Of a DNA stretch of 64,000 bases, positions 55,352 through 63,358 are shown piece by piece (positions within the stretch are counted from its first letter, which is position 1; every line of letters begins with the position of its first letter). Source of the DNA: Actinokineospora iranica (GTDB taxonomy: Bacteria; Actinomycetota; Actinomycetes; Mycobacteriales; Pseudonocardiaceae); assembly GCF_900101685.1 (NCBI RefSeq), contig NZ_FMZZ01000008.1, positions 222,211 through 286,210 on the forward strand, in the 5' to 3' direction. The translations under genes and the position numbers were made by a program. The notes below the pieces were generated by a model. The model had not been told where the DNA came from. It searched no databases and worked only from the letters and a program-made list of their open reading frames with translations.

Positions 55352-56863
55352 GTGTCGACGCTCTCTGACCTGCTCGCCGAACACACCGGGCTTCCCGGTG
55401 GCGCGGTAGACCACCTGCAGACCGTGGTCGCCGAGTGGCAGCTGCTGTCCGACCTGTCCTTCGCCGATTTCCTGCTCTGGGTCCCGGTGACCGAGGGCCA
55501 GGACGGCTCCCTGCCGCCGGACGCCGACGAGCGCTACATCTGCGTCGCGCAGGCCCGGCCGACGACAGCGCCGACGGCGCACCCCGAGGACGTCGTCGCC
55601 AGCCACACCGACGCCGACGAGCACCCGCAGCTGCGGCGCGCGATGCTCGACCGGCGGATCTGCCGCGAGGAGGACCCGCGCTGGTATCTCGGCGTGCCGG
55701 TCCGCCGCGAGGTGATCCCGGTGACCTACCGGGGCGAGGTCATCGCGATGCTGTCGCGGGAGACGAACCTGGCGGTGCCCCGGGTGCCGAGCGCCCTGGA
55801 GATCGCGTACCTGGGCATCGCGGGCGACCTGTGCCAGATGGTCGCCGACGGCACCTTCCCCACCGCGGAGCCCTCCCCGGACGTGCACACCAGCCCCCGG
55901 GTGGGCGACGGCCTGATCCGGCTAGACCCGGCGGGCGCGGTCGTGTTCGCCAGTCCCAACGCGCTGTCGGCGTATCACCGGATGGGGCACGCGGCCGATC
56001 TCGTCGGCGTGCGGCTGGCCCCGCTGACCCGCACCCTCATCGGCGACCCGTTCGACGCGACGGAGATCGCGCAGCGCATCCTGCTCGCCCTCGACGGGCA
56101 GCCGAGTATGCGCGCGGAGGCCGAGTCGCGCCGGGGCGCCGCGGTGCTGTTCCGGGCGCTGCCGCTGCGGCCGGGCGGCAAGGCTGCGGGCGCGCTGGTG
56201 CTCTGCCGCGACGTCACCGAGGTCCGGCGGCGCGACCGGGCGTTGCTGTCCAAGGACGCCACGATCCGCGAGATCCACCACCGGGTGAAGAACAACCTGC
56301 AGACCGTGGCCGCGTTGCTGCGCTTGCAGTCGCGGCGGACCAGCAGCCCGGAGGCCAAGGAGGCGCTGGCCGAGTCGGTGCGCCGGGTCGCGGCGATCGC
56401 CATGGTCCACGAGACGCTGTCGACGTCGGTGGACGAGCGGGTCGACCTGGATGCGTTGGTGGACAAGGTGATTCCGGTCGTCGGCGATGTCGCGGTCGCC
56501 GAGAGCCACGTCAAGGTCCGCAAGAGCGGCCAGTTCGGGGTGGTGGCGGCCGAGACGGCGACGCCGCTGGTGATGGTCCTGACCGAGCTGATCCAGAACG
56601 CCGTCGAGCACGCCTATCCGCCCGGTCACTCGGGCGAGGTCGTGGTCACCGCCGCGCGCTCCGCCCGCTGGCTCGATGTGATCGTCGCCGACGACGGCCG
56701 AGGGCTGCCGCGCGGATTTTCACTCGAAAGAGCGAATGGATTGGGACTGCAGATCGTCCGGACTCTCGTGGAGTCGGAGTTGCGCGGCTCGCTGTCGCTG
56801 CACCGGCGGGAACGCGCGGGAACCGAGGCGGTTCTTCGCGTGCCGCTCTCGCATCGCCGTTGA
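55352..56863 (+). CDS. pdtaS: Cytosolic sensor histidine kinase PdtaS
   Basis: Sensor kinase of a system that controls translation or antitermination through the ANTAR regulator PdtaR. 503 residues without transmembrane helices: N-terminal GAF-like domain (about 15-170), PAS-like domain (about 185-285, LIRLDPAGAVVFASPNALSA), then the HisKA_2 module REIHHRVKNNLQTVAALLRL with phospho-His, and the ATPase LTELIQNAVEHAYPPGHSGE, VADDGRGLP and GLGLQIVRTLVE. GTG 55352 has GGAG 5-6 nt upstream. The stop codon lies inside the first unit of a 15-bp tandem repeat that supplies four more in-frame TGAs. Confidence 0.94.
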   Translation: MSTLSDLLAEHTGLPGGAVDHLQTVVAEWQLLSDLSFADFLLWVPVTEGQDGSLPPDADERYICVAQARPTTAPTAHPEDVVASHTDADEHPQLRRAMLDRRICREEDPRWYLGVPVRREVIPVTYRGEVIAMLSRETNLAVPRVPSALEIAYLGIAGDLCQMVADGTFPTAEPSPDVHTSPRVGDGLIRLDPAGAVVFASPNALSAYHRMGHAADLVGVRLAPLTRTLIGDPFDATEIAQRILLALDGQPSMRAEAESRRGAAVLFRALPLRPGGKAAGALVLCRDVTEVRRRDRALLSKDATIREIHHRVKNNLQTVAALLRLQSRRTSSPEAKEALAESVRRVAAIAMVHETLSTSVDERVDLDALVDKVIPVVGDVAVAESHVKVRKSGQFGVVAAETATPLVMVLTELIQNAVEHAYPPGHSGEVVVTAARSARWLDVIVADDGRGLPRGFSLERANGLGLQIVRTLVESELRGSLSLHRRERAGTEAVLRVPLSHRR

Positions 56864-56926
56864 CCACATCGCCGTTGACCACATCGCCGCTGACCACATC
56901 GCCGTTGATCACATCGCCGCTGACGC
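56852..56926 (+). repeat. Five 15-bp tandem repeats spanning the pdtaS stop
   Basis: Units CATCGCCGTTGACCA at 56852, 56867, 56882, 56897 and 56912, with few substitutions (T/C, and changed last bases). Each contains TGA in the pdtaS frame (56861, 56876, 56891, 56906, 56921). Confidence 0.92.
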
Positions 56927-56942
56927 CTTTCACTAAGCGCAA

Positions 56943-56989
56943 ACGAGCGGAAGTCCGGCACCGGGAATCGGTGCCGGACTTCCGCTCGT
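56943..56989. terminator. Bidirectional terminator between pdtaS and whiB1
   Basis: Perfect 20-bp arms (56943-56962 and 56970-56989) around a 7-nt loop, followed by CTTGTT on the right. Serves both converging genes. Confidence 0.9.
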
Positions 56990-57007
56990 CTTGTTACTGC
57001 GGAAAGC

Positions 57008-57262
57008 TCAGGCGTTGCTGCGTGCCCTGGTCCGAGCGTTGCGCCGCTTCAATGCGCGACGCTCGTCCTCGCTCATACCGCCCCAAACGCCAGCGTCCTG
57101 GCCGCTCTCGAGCGCCCATGACAGGCAGTTGGAAGCGACGGGGCAGCGGTGGCAAACGGCCTTCGCCTCGGCGGCCTGCGAGATCGCAGGACCGCTGGTT
57201 CCCACCGGGAAGAACAGCTCGGGGTCCTCGTCACGGCAGGCCGCGCGGTGGCGCCAGTCCAT
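57008..57262 (-). CDS. whiB1: WhiB-family regulator WhiB1
   Basis: Nitric-oxide-sensitive [4Fe-4S] regulator, essential in mycobacteria. 84 residues, almost exactly Rv3219: DWRHRAACRDEDPELFFPVG, AVCHRCPVASNCLSWAL with the C-x2-C-x5-C cluster ligands, and AGVWGGMSEDERRALKRR. ATG 57262 with GAGGAG about 10 nt upstream. It has a long upstream region (363 bp), consistent with complex regulation. Confidence 0.96.
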   Translation of the reverse strand: MDWRHRAACRDEDPELFFPVGTSGPAISQAAEAKAVCHRCPVASNCLSWALESGQDAGVWGGMSEDERRALKRRNARTRARSNA

Positions 57263-57625
57263 TTCTACTTGCTCCTCGCTCGGGCGCGTTAGGACGCGCC
57301 TCTAGTCGTCATCCGGTCGTCGGGGTGCTTGTGAATGCTTTCACGAACCGGCTGGATGTCAAGGGGTGTTCTGGGCCCGGTGAGTGAACTCACCCGAAAG
57401 ATCGACGTCAGAGCCCTGCCGACGCGGAGAGCAACGATTTGATCACGACGACCGCTGGTCTGGACCGGACCGCCGCACTCCGCATCCGGGAAGGGGTGCC
57501 CGGTCGCGTCCCGCCCAAACCGGGAAGGGTGGCGCTTACCGAGCGGAGATCATTTTAGGCGGCGCCACACGCCCTGCTTCACCACGGGCCGTGCGTCGGA
57601 CCGCTGTGCTTCACACGGCTGTGCT
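57263..57625 (-). other. whiB1 upstream region
   Basis: 363 bp with no gene. It must carry the whiB1 promoter, reading leftward. I see GCTTACC at 57534-57540 and the tandem repeat at 57603-57632 but no assignable operator. Confidence 0.5.
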
Positions 57626-57632
57626 TCACACG
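57603..57632 (-). repeat. Two 15-bp tandem repeats spanning the diacylglycerol kinase stop
   Basis: On the minus strand CGTGTGAAGCACAGC occurs twice in tandem (57632-57618, 57617-57603). Each unit has TGA in the frame of the kinase gene, so a second stop follows 15 nt after the first. Confidence 0.85.
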
Positions 57633-58552
57633 GCGACGACCAGCGCGTTCGGGACCGAGGTGAACTCGACCCGGGTGCGCTCGCCGATCAGGTCGCCGTC
57701 GCACTGCAACCGCACCGGCTCCGGCGCGCTGACCGTGATCCGGGCGACGTCGTCGCGGCGCACCAGGTGCTTGCCGCGCTGCCTGCCCGTGGCGCTCATC
57801 GCCTGGCGGAAGTGCCGCAGCACGGTCTGCGGGCGCAGGGTGCGCAGCGCGAACAGGCCCAGGCCCGACTCGAACGCGCAGCCCGGGTTGAGGTGGATCG
57901 GGCGGGCGCCCAGGTAGGTCCACGGGTCGGTGTTCGACACGAACGCCAGCCGCAGTCCCTCGATCGGCTCTTCGCCGTCGACGTGGACGGTCAGGTCCGG
58001 GCGGCGGTGCCTGGGCCGCGCGTACCGGGCGACGGCCACCCTGGCGTAGAGCGCCGGGCTGGTCCGCTTGCCGCGCTTGCGGTCCACATCGGCCACGACG
58101 TCGGCGTCCCAGCCCATGCCCGCGTTGAAGGTGAACCAGCGGTGCCCGCCGTCGGAGTCGACCCGGCCGAGCCCGACACGCCTGGTGCGGCCCTCTTCCA
58201 GCGCGCGCAGCAGGACGTGGGTCGCCTCGACCGGATGCCGTGGCAGGCCGAGCGCGCGGGCGAAGACGTTCGCCGATCCGCCGGGCACCACGCCGAGCAT
58301 GGGCGTCGCGGCGGACGGGCCGGCGGTCAGCAGGCCGTTGACGACCTCGTTGACCGTGCCGTCGCCGCCGTGGGCGACCACCAGGTCGGCGCCGTCGAGC
58401 GCGGCCTGTGCCGCGGCGGCGAGGGCGTGGCCCCGGTAGTCGGTCTCGACGACCTCCAGCTTCACCTGGCTGGCCAGCGCGTGCGCGAGCACGTCCCGGC
58501 CTGCCGGTGTGGTGGCGGTCGCCTGCGGGTTCACCACGAGGACAGCGCGCAT
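57626..58552 (-). CDS. Diacylglycerol/lipid kinase family protein
   Basis: Phosphorylates a lipid such as diacylglycerol (Rv3218-like position). 308 residues: RAVLVVNPQATATT opens the nucleotide-binding lobe, VVAHGGDGTVNEVVNGLL is the GGDGT ATP site, LGVVPGGSANVFARALG the second motif, and the C-terminal beta domain has FTFNAGMGWDADVV and AFVSNTDPWTYLG. ATG 58552 is 6 nt after TACTCT, so leaderless. Longer frames upstream are not conserved. Stop codon duplicated by a tandem repeat. Confidence 0.92.
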   Translation of the reverse strand: MRAVLVVNPQATATTPAGRDVLAHALASQVKLEVVETDYRGHALAAAAQAALDGADLVVAHGGDGTVNEVVNGLLTAGPSAATPMLGVVPGGSANVFARALGLPRHPVEATHVLLRALEEGRTRRVGLGRVDSDGGHRWFTFNAGMGWDADVVADVDRKRGKRTSPALYARVAVARYARPRHRRPDLTVHVDGEEPIEGLRLAFVSNTDPWTYLGARPIHLNPGCAFESGLGLFALRTLRPQTVLRHFRQAMSATGRQRGKHLVRRDDVARITVSAPEPVRLQCDGDLIGERTRVEFTSVPNALVVAV

Positions 58553-58863
58553 TACCGCAGAGTAAGGCAGCGTGCGCGCCCACCCCGCCGTCGCCTCCCC
58601 TTTCGGGGGATCTCCCGCGCTCACTCGTTCGGACCAGTCGTGATCGAGATGCGGCTCCTTCCGGCAGCGCGTCCCCTCGATGACGACGAGTGCACCCAGA
58701 CGACCGTCTGTCTCATCGATCCGCGAGGAACTGACACCACTGATCTTCCCCTGCCCGGTCGCCGCAGACGACCGTCCGTCCGGGTGGCATACGATCGGCG
58801 GTGTGCACGCACGGTCATCGTGCGTTAGCCGCCATCCATCCGAACACCGTGAGGAAAGCCGCC
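58553..58863 (+). other. Divergent intergenic region
   Basis: 311 bp between the lipid kinase and the small membrane protein. TACGAT at 58790-58795 is a plausible -10 box for the membrane gene; the kinase -10 is at 58559-58564. No gene seen. Confidence 0.5.
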
Positions 58864-59271
58864 GTGCGCTTCTCGTCATCCGCCCCGCGAACGGTCGTCG
58901 CCGCGGGCGCACTGGTCGCGTTGCAGGGCCTGGTTGGGCTCGGGTTCGCGGTGTTGCTGCTGATCAGGGGGCTGAGCGGCGACTCGGAGCTAGGCGGGAA
59001 CGTCTTCGGCGAGGCTGCCTACTTCGCCGTGCTCGCCGCGGGCGTGCTCGCCTGCGGGGGCGGCCTGGTCCTGGGGAAGCACTGGGGCCGCAGCCCGGCG
59101 ATAGTGCTGCAACTGCTCTTGCTCGGCATCGCCTGGTACGCCATCGGCCCCTCGGACAGGCCCGAGATCGGCGTCCCGGTTGCCCTCGTCTGCGTGGTCG
59201 TGCTCGTCCTGCTGTCGCGCTCCACGACGACCCAGTGGGCCCAGGGCGACCAGGACGAGCCCCGCTCCTGA
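58864..59271 (+). CDS. Small four-helix membrane protein (Rv3217c-like)
   Basis: 135-residue integral membrane protein of unknown function. Four hydrophobic stretches: TVVAAGALVALQGLVGLGFA, EAAYFAVLAAGVLACGGGLV, AIVLQLLLLGIAWYAIG and VPVALVCVVVLVLLS, with a short acidic C-terminus. GTG 58864 has GAGGAAA 7 nt upstream; GTG 58849 and 58801 are in frame but less likely. The place between the kinase and the acetyltransferase matches Rv3218-Rv3217c-Rv3216. Confidence 0.82.
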   Translation: MRFSSSAPRTVVAAGALVALQGLVGLGFAVLLLIRGLSGDSELGGNVFGEAAYFAVLAAGVLACGGGLVLGKHWGRSPAIVLQLLLLGIAWYAIGPSDRPEIGVPVALVCVVVLVLLSRSTTTQWAQGDQDEPRS

Positions 59272-59327
59272 CGGAAATCAGCCCTGACGGAAGGTAATGC
59301 CGTCACTCAAAAGGGTGGTCTCCGGGA

Positions 59328-59813
59328 TTAGCCCGGTCGGCCTAGCGCGGCCAGTGCTTCGTCGGTCAGGCGGTACACGGTCCACTCGTCCATGGGAACC
59401 GCGCCGATGGACTTGTAGAAGCCGATGGCCGGTGCGTTCCAGTCCAGGACCCACCACTCCAGCCGCTGGTAGCCGCGGGCGGCGCATTCCTCGGCGAGCG
59501 CGGTCAGCAGCGCCTTGCCCAGCCCCGATCCCCGGACCGACGGCCGCACATACAGGTCCTCAAGGTAGATCCCGTGCGTCCCGCGCCAGGTCGAGAAGTT
59601 GAGGAACCACAGCGCGCAGCCGACGACCTCGCCGTCGACCTGCGCCACGTGCCCGAACAACGCGGGCGCCGGGCCGAACAGGGCAACGCGCAGTTGCTCG
59701 GCGGTCAGGTGGCACTCGTGCGGCGCGCGCTCGTACTCGGCCAGTTCGTGAACCAGCGCCACCACGGAGTCCACATCGGACGGCGCGACGCGGCGAACCC
59801 GCTGATCGGGCAC
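59328..59813 (-). CDS. GNAT-family N-acetyltransferase
   Basis: 161-residue acetyltransferase. Acetyl-CoA pyrophosphate loop: VRPSVRGSGLGKALLTALAE (R/Q-x2-G-x-G/A). Other features: RVRRVAPSDVDSVVALVHEL, GCALWFLNFSTWRGTHGIYL and EWWVLDWNAPAIGFYKSIGA, which resembles diamine (spermidine/spermine-type) N-acetyltransferases. GTG 59813 has GGAGGAAA 4-5 nt upstream. Downstream of and co-directional with the phosphatase gene, 13 bp apart. Substrate unproven. Confidence 0.9.
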   Translation of the reverse strand: MPDQRVRRVAPSDVDSVVALVHELAEYERAPHECHLTAEQLRVALFGPAPALFGHVAQVDGEVVGCALWFLNFSTWRGTHGIYLEDLYVRPSVRGSGLGKALLTALAEECAARGYQRLEWWVLDWNAPAIGFYKSIGAVPMDEWTVYRLTDEALAALGRPG

Positions 59814-59826
59814 GGTTTCCTCCAGG

Positions 59827-60396
59827 TCAGTGTGAAAGGTTGAGTCGGACTACCTGCGGCACGCCGCGCTCGTCGCCGAGCACGCTCACCCCGGCCGCGC
59901 CCAGTCCGAAGTGGACGCCGAAGGCGGCGGGCTGCCCGATCCAGGCCGCCACGAGCACCCGGCTGAAATGCCCGTGCCCGACCAGCACCACGTCGGTGTC
60001 CGCCGCCCGCACCCGGTCCACGACCTTCGCCGCGCGCCCGCCCACCTGCCCGGCGGTCTCGCCGTTGGGGCACGGGTGCGTCCACACGGTCCACCCCGGC
60101 ACGGTCTCGCGGATCTGCGGGGTGGTCAGGCCCTCGTAGTCGCCGTAGTCCCACTCGGCGACGTCCTCGGTGATCTCGTCCACGGCGAGCCCGGCCAACT
60201 CGGCGGTGCGCAGCGCGCGGACCCGCGGGCTGGAGACGACCAGGGCGGGCCGGTCGCCCCGCAGGTCGGCGAGCAGTTCCCCGGCCCGCCGCGCCCGCGC
60301 CTCGCCCTCGGCGGTCAGCGGGATGTCCGTGCGCCCGGTGTGCCGCCCGTTCTCCGACCACTCGGTCTGGCCGTGTCGCAGCAGGTAGACCGTCAT
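59827..60396 (-). CDS. Histidine phosphatase (Gpm2-like acid phosphatase)
   Basis: 189-residue branch-1 histidine phosphatase. RHG motif VYLLRHGQTEWSENGRHTGR with the phosphoacceptor His, then VSSPRVRALRTAEL, the catalytic acid in AEWDYGDYEGLT, and the second His in VVLVGHGHFSRVL. M. tuberculosis Rv3214 (gpm2/entD) is a phosphatase rather than a mutase, which this likely shares. ATG 60396 lies 7 nt after TAGGAT, so leaderless. Divergent from the DUF4442 gene. Confidence 0.92.
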   Translation of the reverse strand: MTVYLLRHGQTEWSENGRHTGRTDIPLTAEGEARARRAGELLADLRGDRPALVVSSPRVRALRTAELAGLAVDEITEDVAEWDYGDYEGLTTPQIRETVPGWTVWTHPCPNGETAGQVGGRAAKVVDRVRAADTDVVLVGHGHFSRVLVAAWIGQPAAFGVHFGLGAAGVSVLGDERGVPQVVRLNLSH

Positions 60397-60451
60397 GCCG
60401 TCGATCCTAGGACACTTGCCCGGAAAGCTACCGACGGGTAACTTAGCGGCT

Positions 60452-60919
60452 GTGACCGAAACCACGACTCTGCGCCTGTGGCGGGCCTTGGCCGAGCGCC
60501 CCCTTGGCCCGCGCCTGTTCTCCGCGGCGGCGTGCCTGCGCGTGCCCTACTTCCGCACCATCCTGCCCACCGTCATCGACATGCGCCCCGGCCGCGGCGA
60601 GGTGCGGGCGCCCCTGTGGTGGGGCGTGCACAACCACATCGGCACCTTCCACGCCATCGCCGCGTGCAACCTCGCGGAGATCGCCATGGGGATGCTCGCC
60701 GAGGCCACCGTCCCCACCAGCCACCGCTGGATCCCCAAGGGCATGACCGTCGACTACACCGCCAAGGCCAAGACCGGCCTGCGCGCGGTCGCCGAGGTCG
60801 AGTCCATCCCCGACTTCGGCCCGACCCCGATCGACCTCCCCGTTCCCGTGTCCATCCGCGACAAGGCAGGCGTCGAGGTCGTCCGCGCGGTCATCACCGT
60901 GCGCGTGTCGCCCCGCTAG
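60452..60919 (+). CDS. DUF4442 hot-dog-fold protein
   Basis: 155-residue thioesterase-like protein. Begins TLRLWRALAERPLGPRLFSA; GEVRAPLWWGVHNHIGTFHA and IAACNLAEIAMGMLAEATVP form the hot-dog helix region, and IPKGMTVDYTAKAKTGLRAV the following strands. The HNH in GVHNHIGT is the active-site-like element. GTG 60452 lies 7 nt after TAACTT (60439-60444), so leaderless. Acyl-CoA thioesterase activity is inferred from the fold only. Confidence 0.85.
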   Translation: MTETTTLRLWRALAERPLGPRLFSAAACLRVPYFRTILPTVIDMRPGRGEVRAPLWWGVHNHIGTFHAIAACNLAEIAMGMLAEATVPTSHRWIPKGMTVDYTAKAKTGLRAVAEVESIPDFGPTPIDLPVPVSIRDKAGVEVVRAVITVRVSPR

Positions 60920-60992
60920 GCATCCAGTGACGCAAGCTTCATGTGGACCCGTTCCCGTGCCCACCGGCCGGGAAGCCATCACCCCGGCCTGA

Positions 60993-61008
60993 TGTGACAG
61001 AAATCACA
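60993..61008. promoter_or_regulatory. CRP-like binding site 1
   Basis: TGTGA-CAGAAA-TCACA, an exact match to the CRP/Cmr-type TGTGA-N6-TCACA palindrome, in the 180-bp gap between two converging genes. Confidence 0.5.
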
Positions 61009-61065
61009 CTGCTTTGCCTGTGAAGTAAATGGGGTTGCCACTGTTCGTGCAGGTCAGAGCCTTAG

Positions 61066-61081
61066 AGTGATTTGCATCACT
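61066..61081. promoter_or_regulatory. CRP-like binding site 2
   Basis: AGTGA-TTTGCA-TCACT, sharing the GTGA-N6-TCAC core with site 1; centre to centre about 73 bp, near seven helical turns. Confidence 0.4.
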
Positions 61082-61099
61082 GTCGTCTGCAAATGAGGG

Positions 61100-62596
61100 T
61101 CAAAGAGAGTTGCTGCTGTCTCCCGCCCAGAACGGCACGTACTTCATAAACCTTCGCCCTGCTGTCGCATCGAACGGAATGATCAAGTCGGCGTCTACCG
61201 CGTCACTGATCAGCCTGCTGATCTGCGAGGCGCTGTCCTGCTCAAGGCGGAACCTCTCGCGCAGGGAAGTATTTGTCAACATGTTTCTCTCGACATAACG
61301 TAGACAAGCGTGTAGATACACTGCACGCAAGCGTTCATCTTTGTCCATCTCCGCGAATGCTTTGGGGCCGAAAAGGATGACTCGGGTGCTTTCTCCGGGG
61401 AGTTCGACCACTGGTGCGGGTAGTTGATAGAACTCGGTGTCAAAAGCGATCTTATCCCAGCCGCTGCCACGTTCTTCGCAAATCCCAGCTCGTCGCATCA
61501 GTGATGCAAGTTTCTCGTTTCGCGATTTTGGAGGTGCGTCGACAAAGCGGGCAGGGGCTATGAGAGGGTGGCCCGGGCTGGTGATTTCGAGCCTGCCGTC
61601 GAAGACCTCCACCATCGGACCGTTTCCCGATTGCGAGAAATCCTGATGGATGAGCGCGTTTGCCAGTAGTTCGCGAACCGCCAAGGGTGGGTAAACTGGC
61701 ACGTTTTTGCGGATTGCCTCACCGATCACTTCATTTGATGGCAATAGGTTGTTCAGGTAATGCACCGCTCCCTCGAAACCACTCGCGTAACCTTTCATGC
61801 CGACTTGCTCGCGCACTGTAGAGATGCGATTGTCGCCGCGGTATTGGACGATGCGCAACGCCTTGCGCTTCAATGTGGTGAAGTCTGAGATATCTCGGGC
61901 GAACAGCATGGCGCCGAGATTCGTAATCTCCCAGTTGTCGGAGTGGGGTATGCGACGGATAACGGAGTCATCCTCCAAGCCGGTCACGATGGCCTGTGGC
62001 CCAAGAAGAGCAGGTCGTTGAAGGAGCGCGTAATAACTTTGGTAGTCGATGAGTTCGAGAACCTCTTGATCGTTGAGAGAAGACATCGAAGAGTTTTCCT
62101 CGAACGTGACCTGGTTGAACGTGTTCCATAGTCGTCGTGCGTGATCGGGATGGTCGCGGAGCTTCTTTTTGTAAGAGCCAACCCGGATATACTCGAAGTC
62201 CTTGAATCGAACCGGCATCGTGTGAGTCGCGCCGATCTCAAGGAGTACGATCATCTTACCGTCGCGCTGCAGAGCGTGAAACTCGAAATGTACCTGCGGT
62301 TGGACTTGGCGGGTGAGCCAGGGGACTAGATCCTCGTTTCCCACTTTTTCGGCCTGAGGGTTTACGTTAGTACCGGTTACTTTGTGGTCGGAATCGCGAA
62401 CTCCCCAGACGAGGTACCCTTTTTCCTGATTATTTAGGGTCGCGCCGTTGGATAGGGCGGAGATGTACTCCCCTACATCTTCAGCTTTGAAATTATTCTC
62501 TTTGAATTCTACCCATTCGGTTTCCGCTGGAAGCGTAAGCAATTTCGTGACCAGAACTTGCAGGCGCTCGGCCTGTCGTTCTGTCTTTCGACTCAC
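61100..62596 (-). CDS. AlbA_2/Schlafen-type DNA-binding domain protein with HATPase-like C-terminus
   Basis: 498-residue putative regulator or defence-associated protein. N-terminal AlbA_2 domain (about 25-150): PAETEWVEFKENNFKAEDVG, EKGYLVWGVRDSDHKVTG, IVLLEIG and EYIRVGSYKKKLRDH. Middle: ATP-binding helicase/HATPase_c_4-type region PPLAVRELLANALIHQDFSQ, VEVFDGRLEITSPGHPLI and RNEKLASLMRRAGICEERGS. C-terminal winged-helix-like part. The base composition is close to 50% GC by eye, far below its surroundings, so it is likely acquired. GTG 62596 start, weak ribosome site. It lies about 1 kb from the CRISPR array. Function unknown. Confidence 0.87.
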   Translation of the reverse strand: MSRKTERQAERLQVLVTKLLTLPAETEWVEFKENNFKAEDVGEYISALSNGATLNNQEKGYLVWGVRDSDHKVTGTNVNPQAEKVGNEDLVPWLTRQVQPQVHFEFHALQRDGKMIVLLEIGATHTMPVRFKDFEYIRVGSYKKKLRDHPDHARRLWNTFNQVTFEENSSMSSLNDQEVLELIDYQSYYALLQRPALLGPQAIVTGLEDDSVIRRIPHSDNWEITNLGAMLFARDISDFTTLKRKALRIVQYRGDNRISTVREQVGMKGYASGFEGAVHYLNNLLPSNEVIGEAIRKNVPVYPPLAVRELLANALIHQDFSQSGNGPMVEVFDGRLEITSPGHPLIAPARFVDAPPKSRNEKLASLMRRAGICEERGSGWDKIAFDTEFYQLPAPVVELPGESTRVILFGPKAFAEMDKDERLRAVYLHACLRYVERNMLTNTSLRERFRLEQDSASQISRLISDAVDADLIIPFDATAGRRFMKYVPFWAGDSSNSL

Positions 62597-62808
62597 TGTT
62601 TAACCGCCCTACTCGGCCAGTGGAACCTGACTCTTGGAGAATCTTTAGCCTAGTCGGTTGAGTACGCGGGACCGCACGGGTAGGGCGGCAGTCCCCGGTA
62701 TCGCGCCGCCTTGTTCGACCAGGCCAGCCGTGCTCACCGGGTTGGGTTCACCCTAAGGGGCTATTCCGGCGGCTGTGCTGCCAGGAACGGGGCAGCTGTA
62801 GATCAAGT
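62597..62808. other. Intergenic region upstream of the AlbA_2 gene
   Basis: About 210 bp of mixed composition; GC rises sharply at about 62650, marking the probable border of the acquired segment. No gene or direct-repeat boundary detected. Confidence 0.45.
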
Positions 62809-62851
62809 ACGGCGCTGACCAGCAACGGATGCTGCCGCTGGTCAGCGCCGT
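62809..62851 (-). terminator. sodN terminator
   Basis: Perfect 15-bp arms (62809-62823 and 62837-62851; core GGCGCTGACCAGC / GCTGGTCAGCGCC) with a 13-nt loop, 16 nt downstream of the sodN stop. Confidence 0.82.
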
Positions 62852-62867
62852 GATGAGGCTATCCGAA

Positions 62868-63275
62868 CTAGGCCTTCTTGGTCTCCCAGAAGATCTTGTC
62901 GATCTCACCGATCAGGTCGAGCAGGGCCTGGCCGGTGGCCGGGTCCATCGAGCCCTTGGTGCCACTGGCTCCCGCGGCCTTGGTGGCGCGGTTGAACAGG
63001 TCGTGCAGCTCCGGGTACTTCTCGAAGTGCGGGGGCTTGAAGTAGTCGGTCCAGAGAACCCACAGGTGGTGCTTGACGAGCTCGCTGCGCTGCTCGGCGA
63101 TGAGGACCGCGCGGGTGCGGAACTCGGGGTCCTCGTTGTCCTGGTACTTCTGCTGGATCGCCTTCACCGACTCGGCCTCGATGCGGGCCTGGGCCGGGTC
63201 GTACACACCGCACGGAAGGTCGCAGTGCGCGGTGGCCTCCAGTCGAGGGGCGAGAAAGCGCGACCAGAGTCGCAT
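62868..63275 (-). CDS. sodN: Nickel superoxide dismutase
   Basis: Ni-dependent superoxide dismutase, 135 residues including a short propeptide. After removal of MRLWSRFLAPRLEATA the mature N-terminus is HCDLPCGVYDPAQARIEAES, the nickel hook with His1, Cys2 and Cys6 and the conserved Tyr9. The remainder is the four-helix bundle: VKAIQQKYQDNEDPEFRTRA, EQRSELVKHHLWVLWTDYFK and GQALLDLIGEIDKIFWETKK. ATG 63275 has GGAGGAAA 4-5 nt upstream. The maturation protease gene sodX is divergent, 83 bp away. Confidence 0.97.
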   Translation of the reverse strand: MRLWSRFLAPRLEATAHCDLPCGVYDPAQARIEAESVKAIQQKYQDNEDPEFRTRAVLIAEQRSELVKHHLWVLWTDYFKPPHFEKYPELHDLFNRATKAAGASGTKGSMDPATGQALLDLIGEIDKIFWETKKA

Positions 63276-63358
63276 TTTTCCTCCATGGGCAAAACGGGGA
63301 TGCTCCGACGAATCGACCCTACTCCGGGCATCCTGGACGGGCAGGTGGAGGTGATCCT

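Noticed and set aside
56861..56926. Selenocysteine or programmed read-through at the repeated TGAs
   Set aside because: No selenocysteine insertion element or known read-through context seen; kept only as a testable idea, not a feature.
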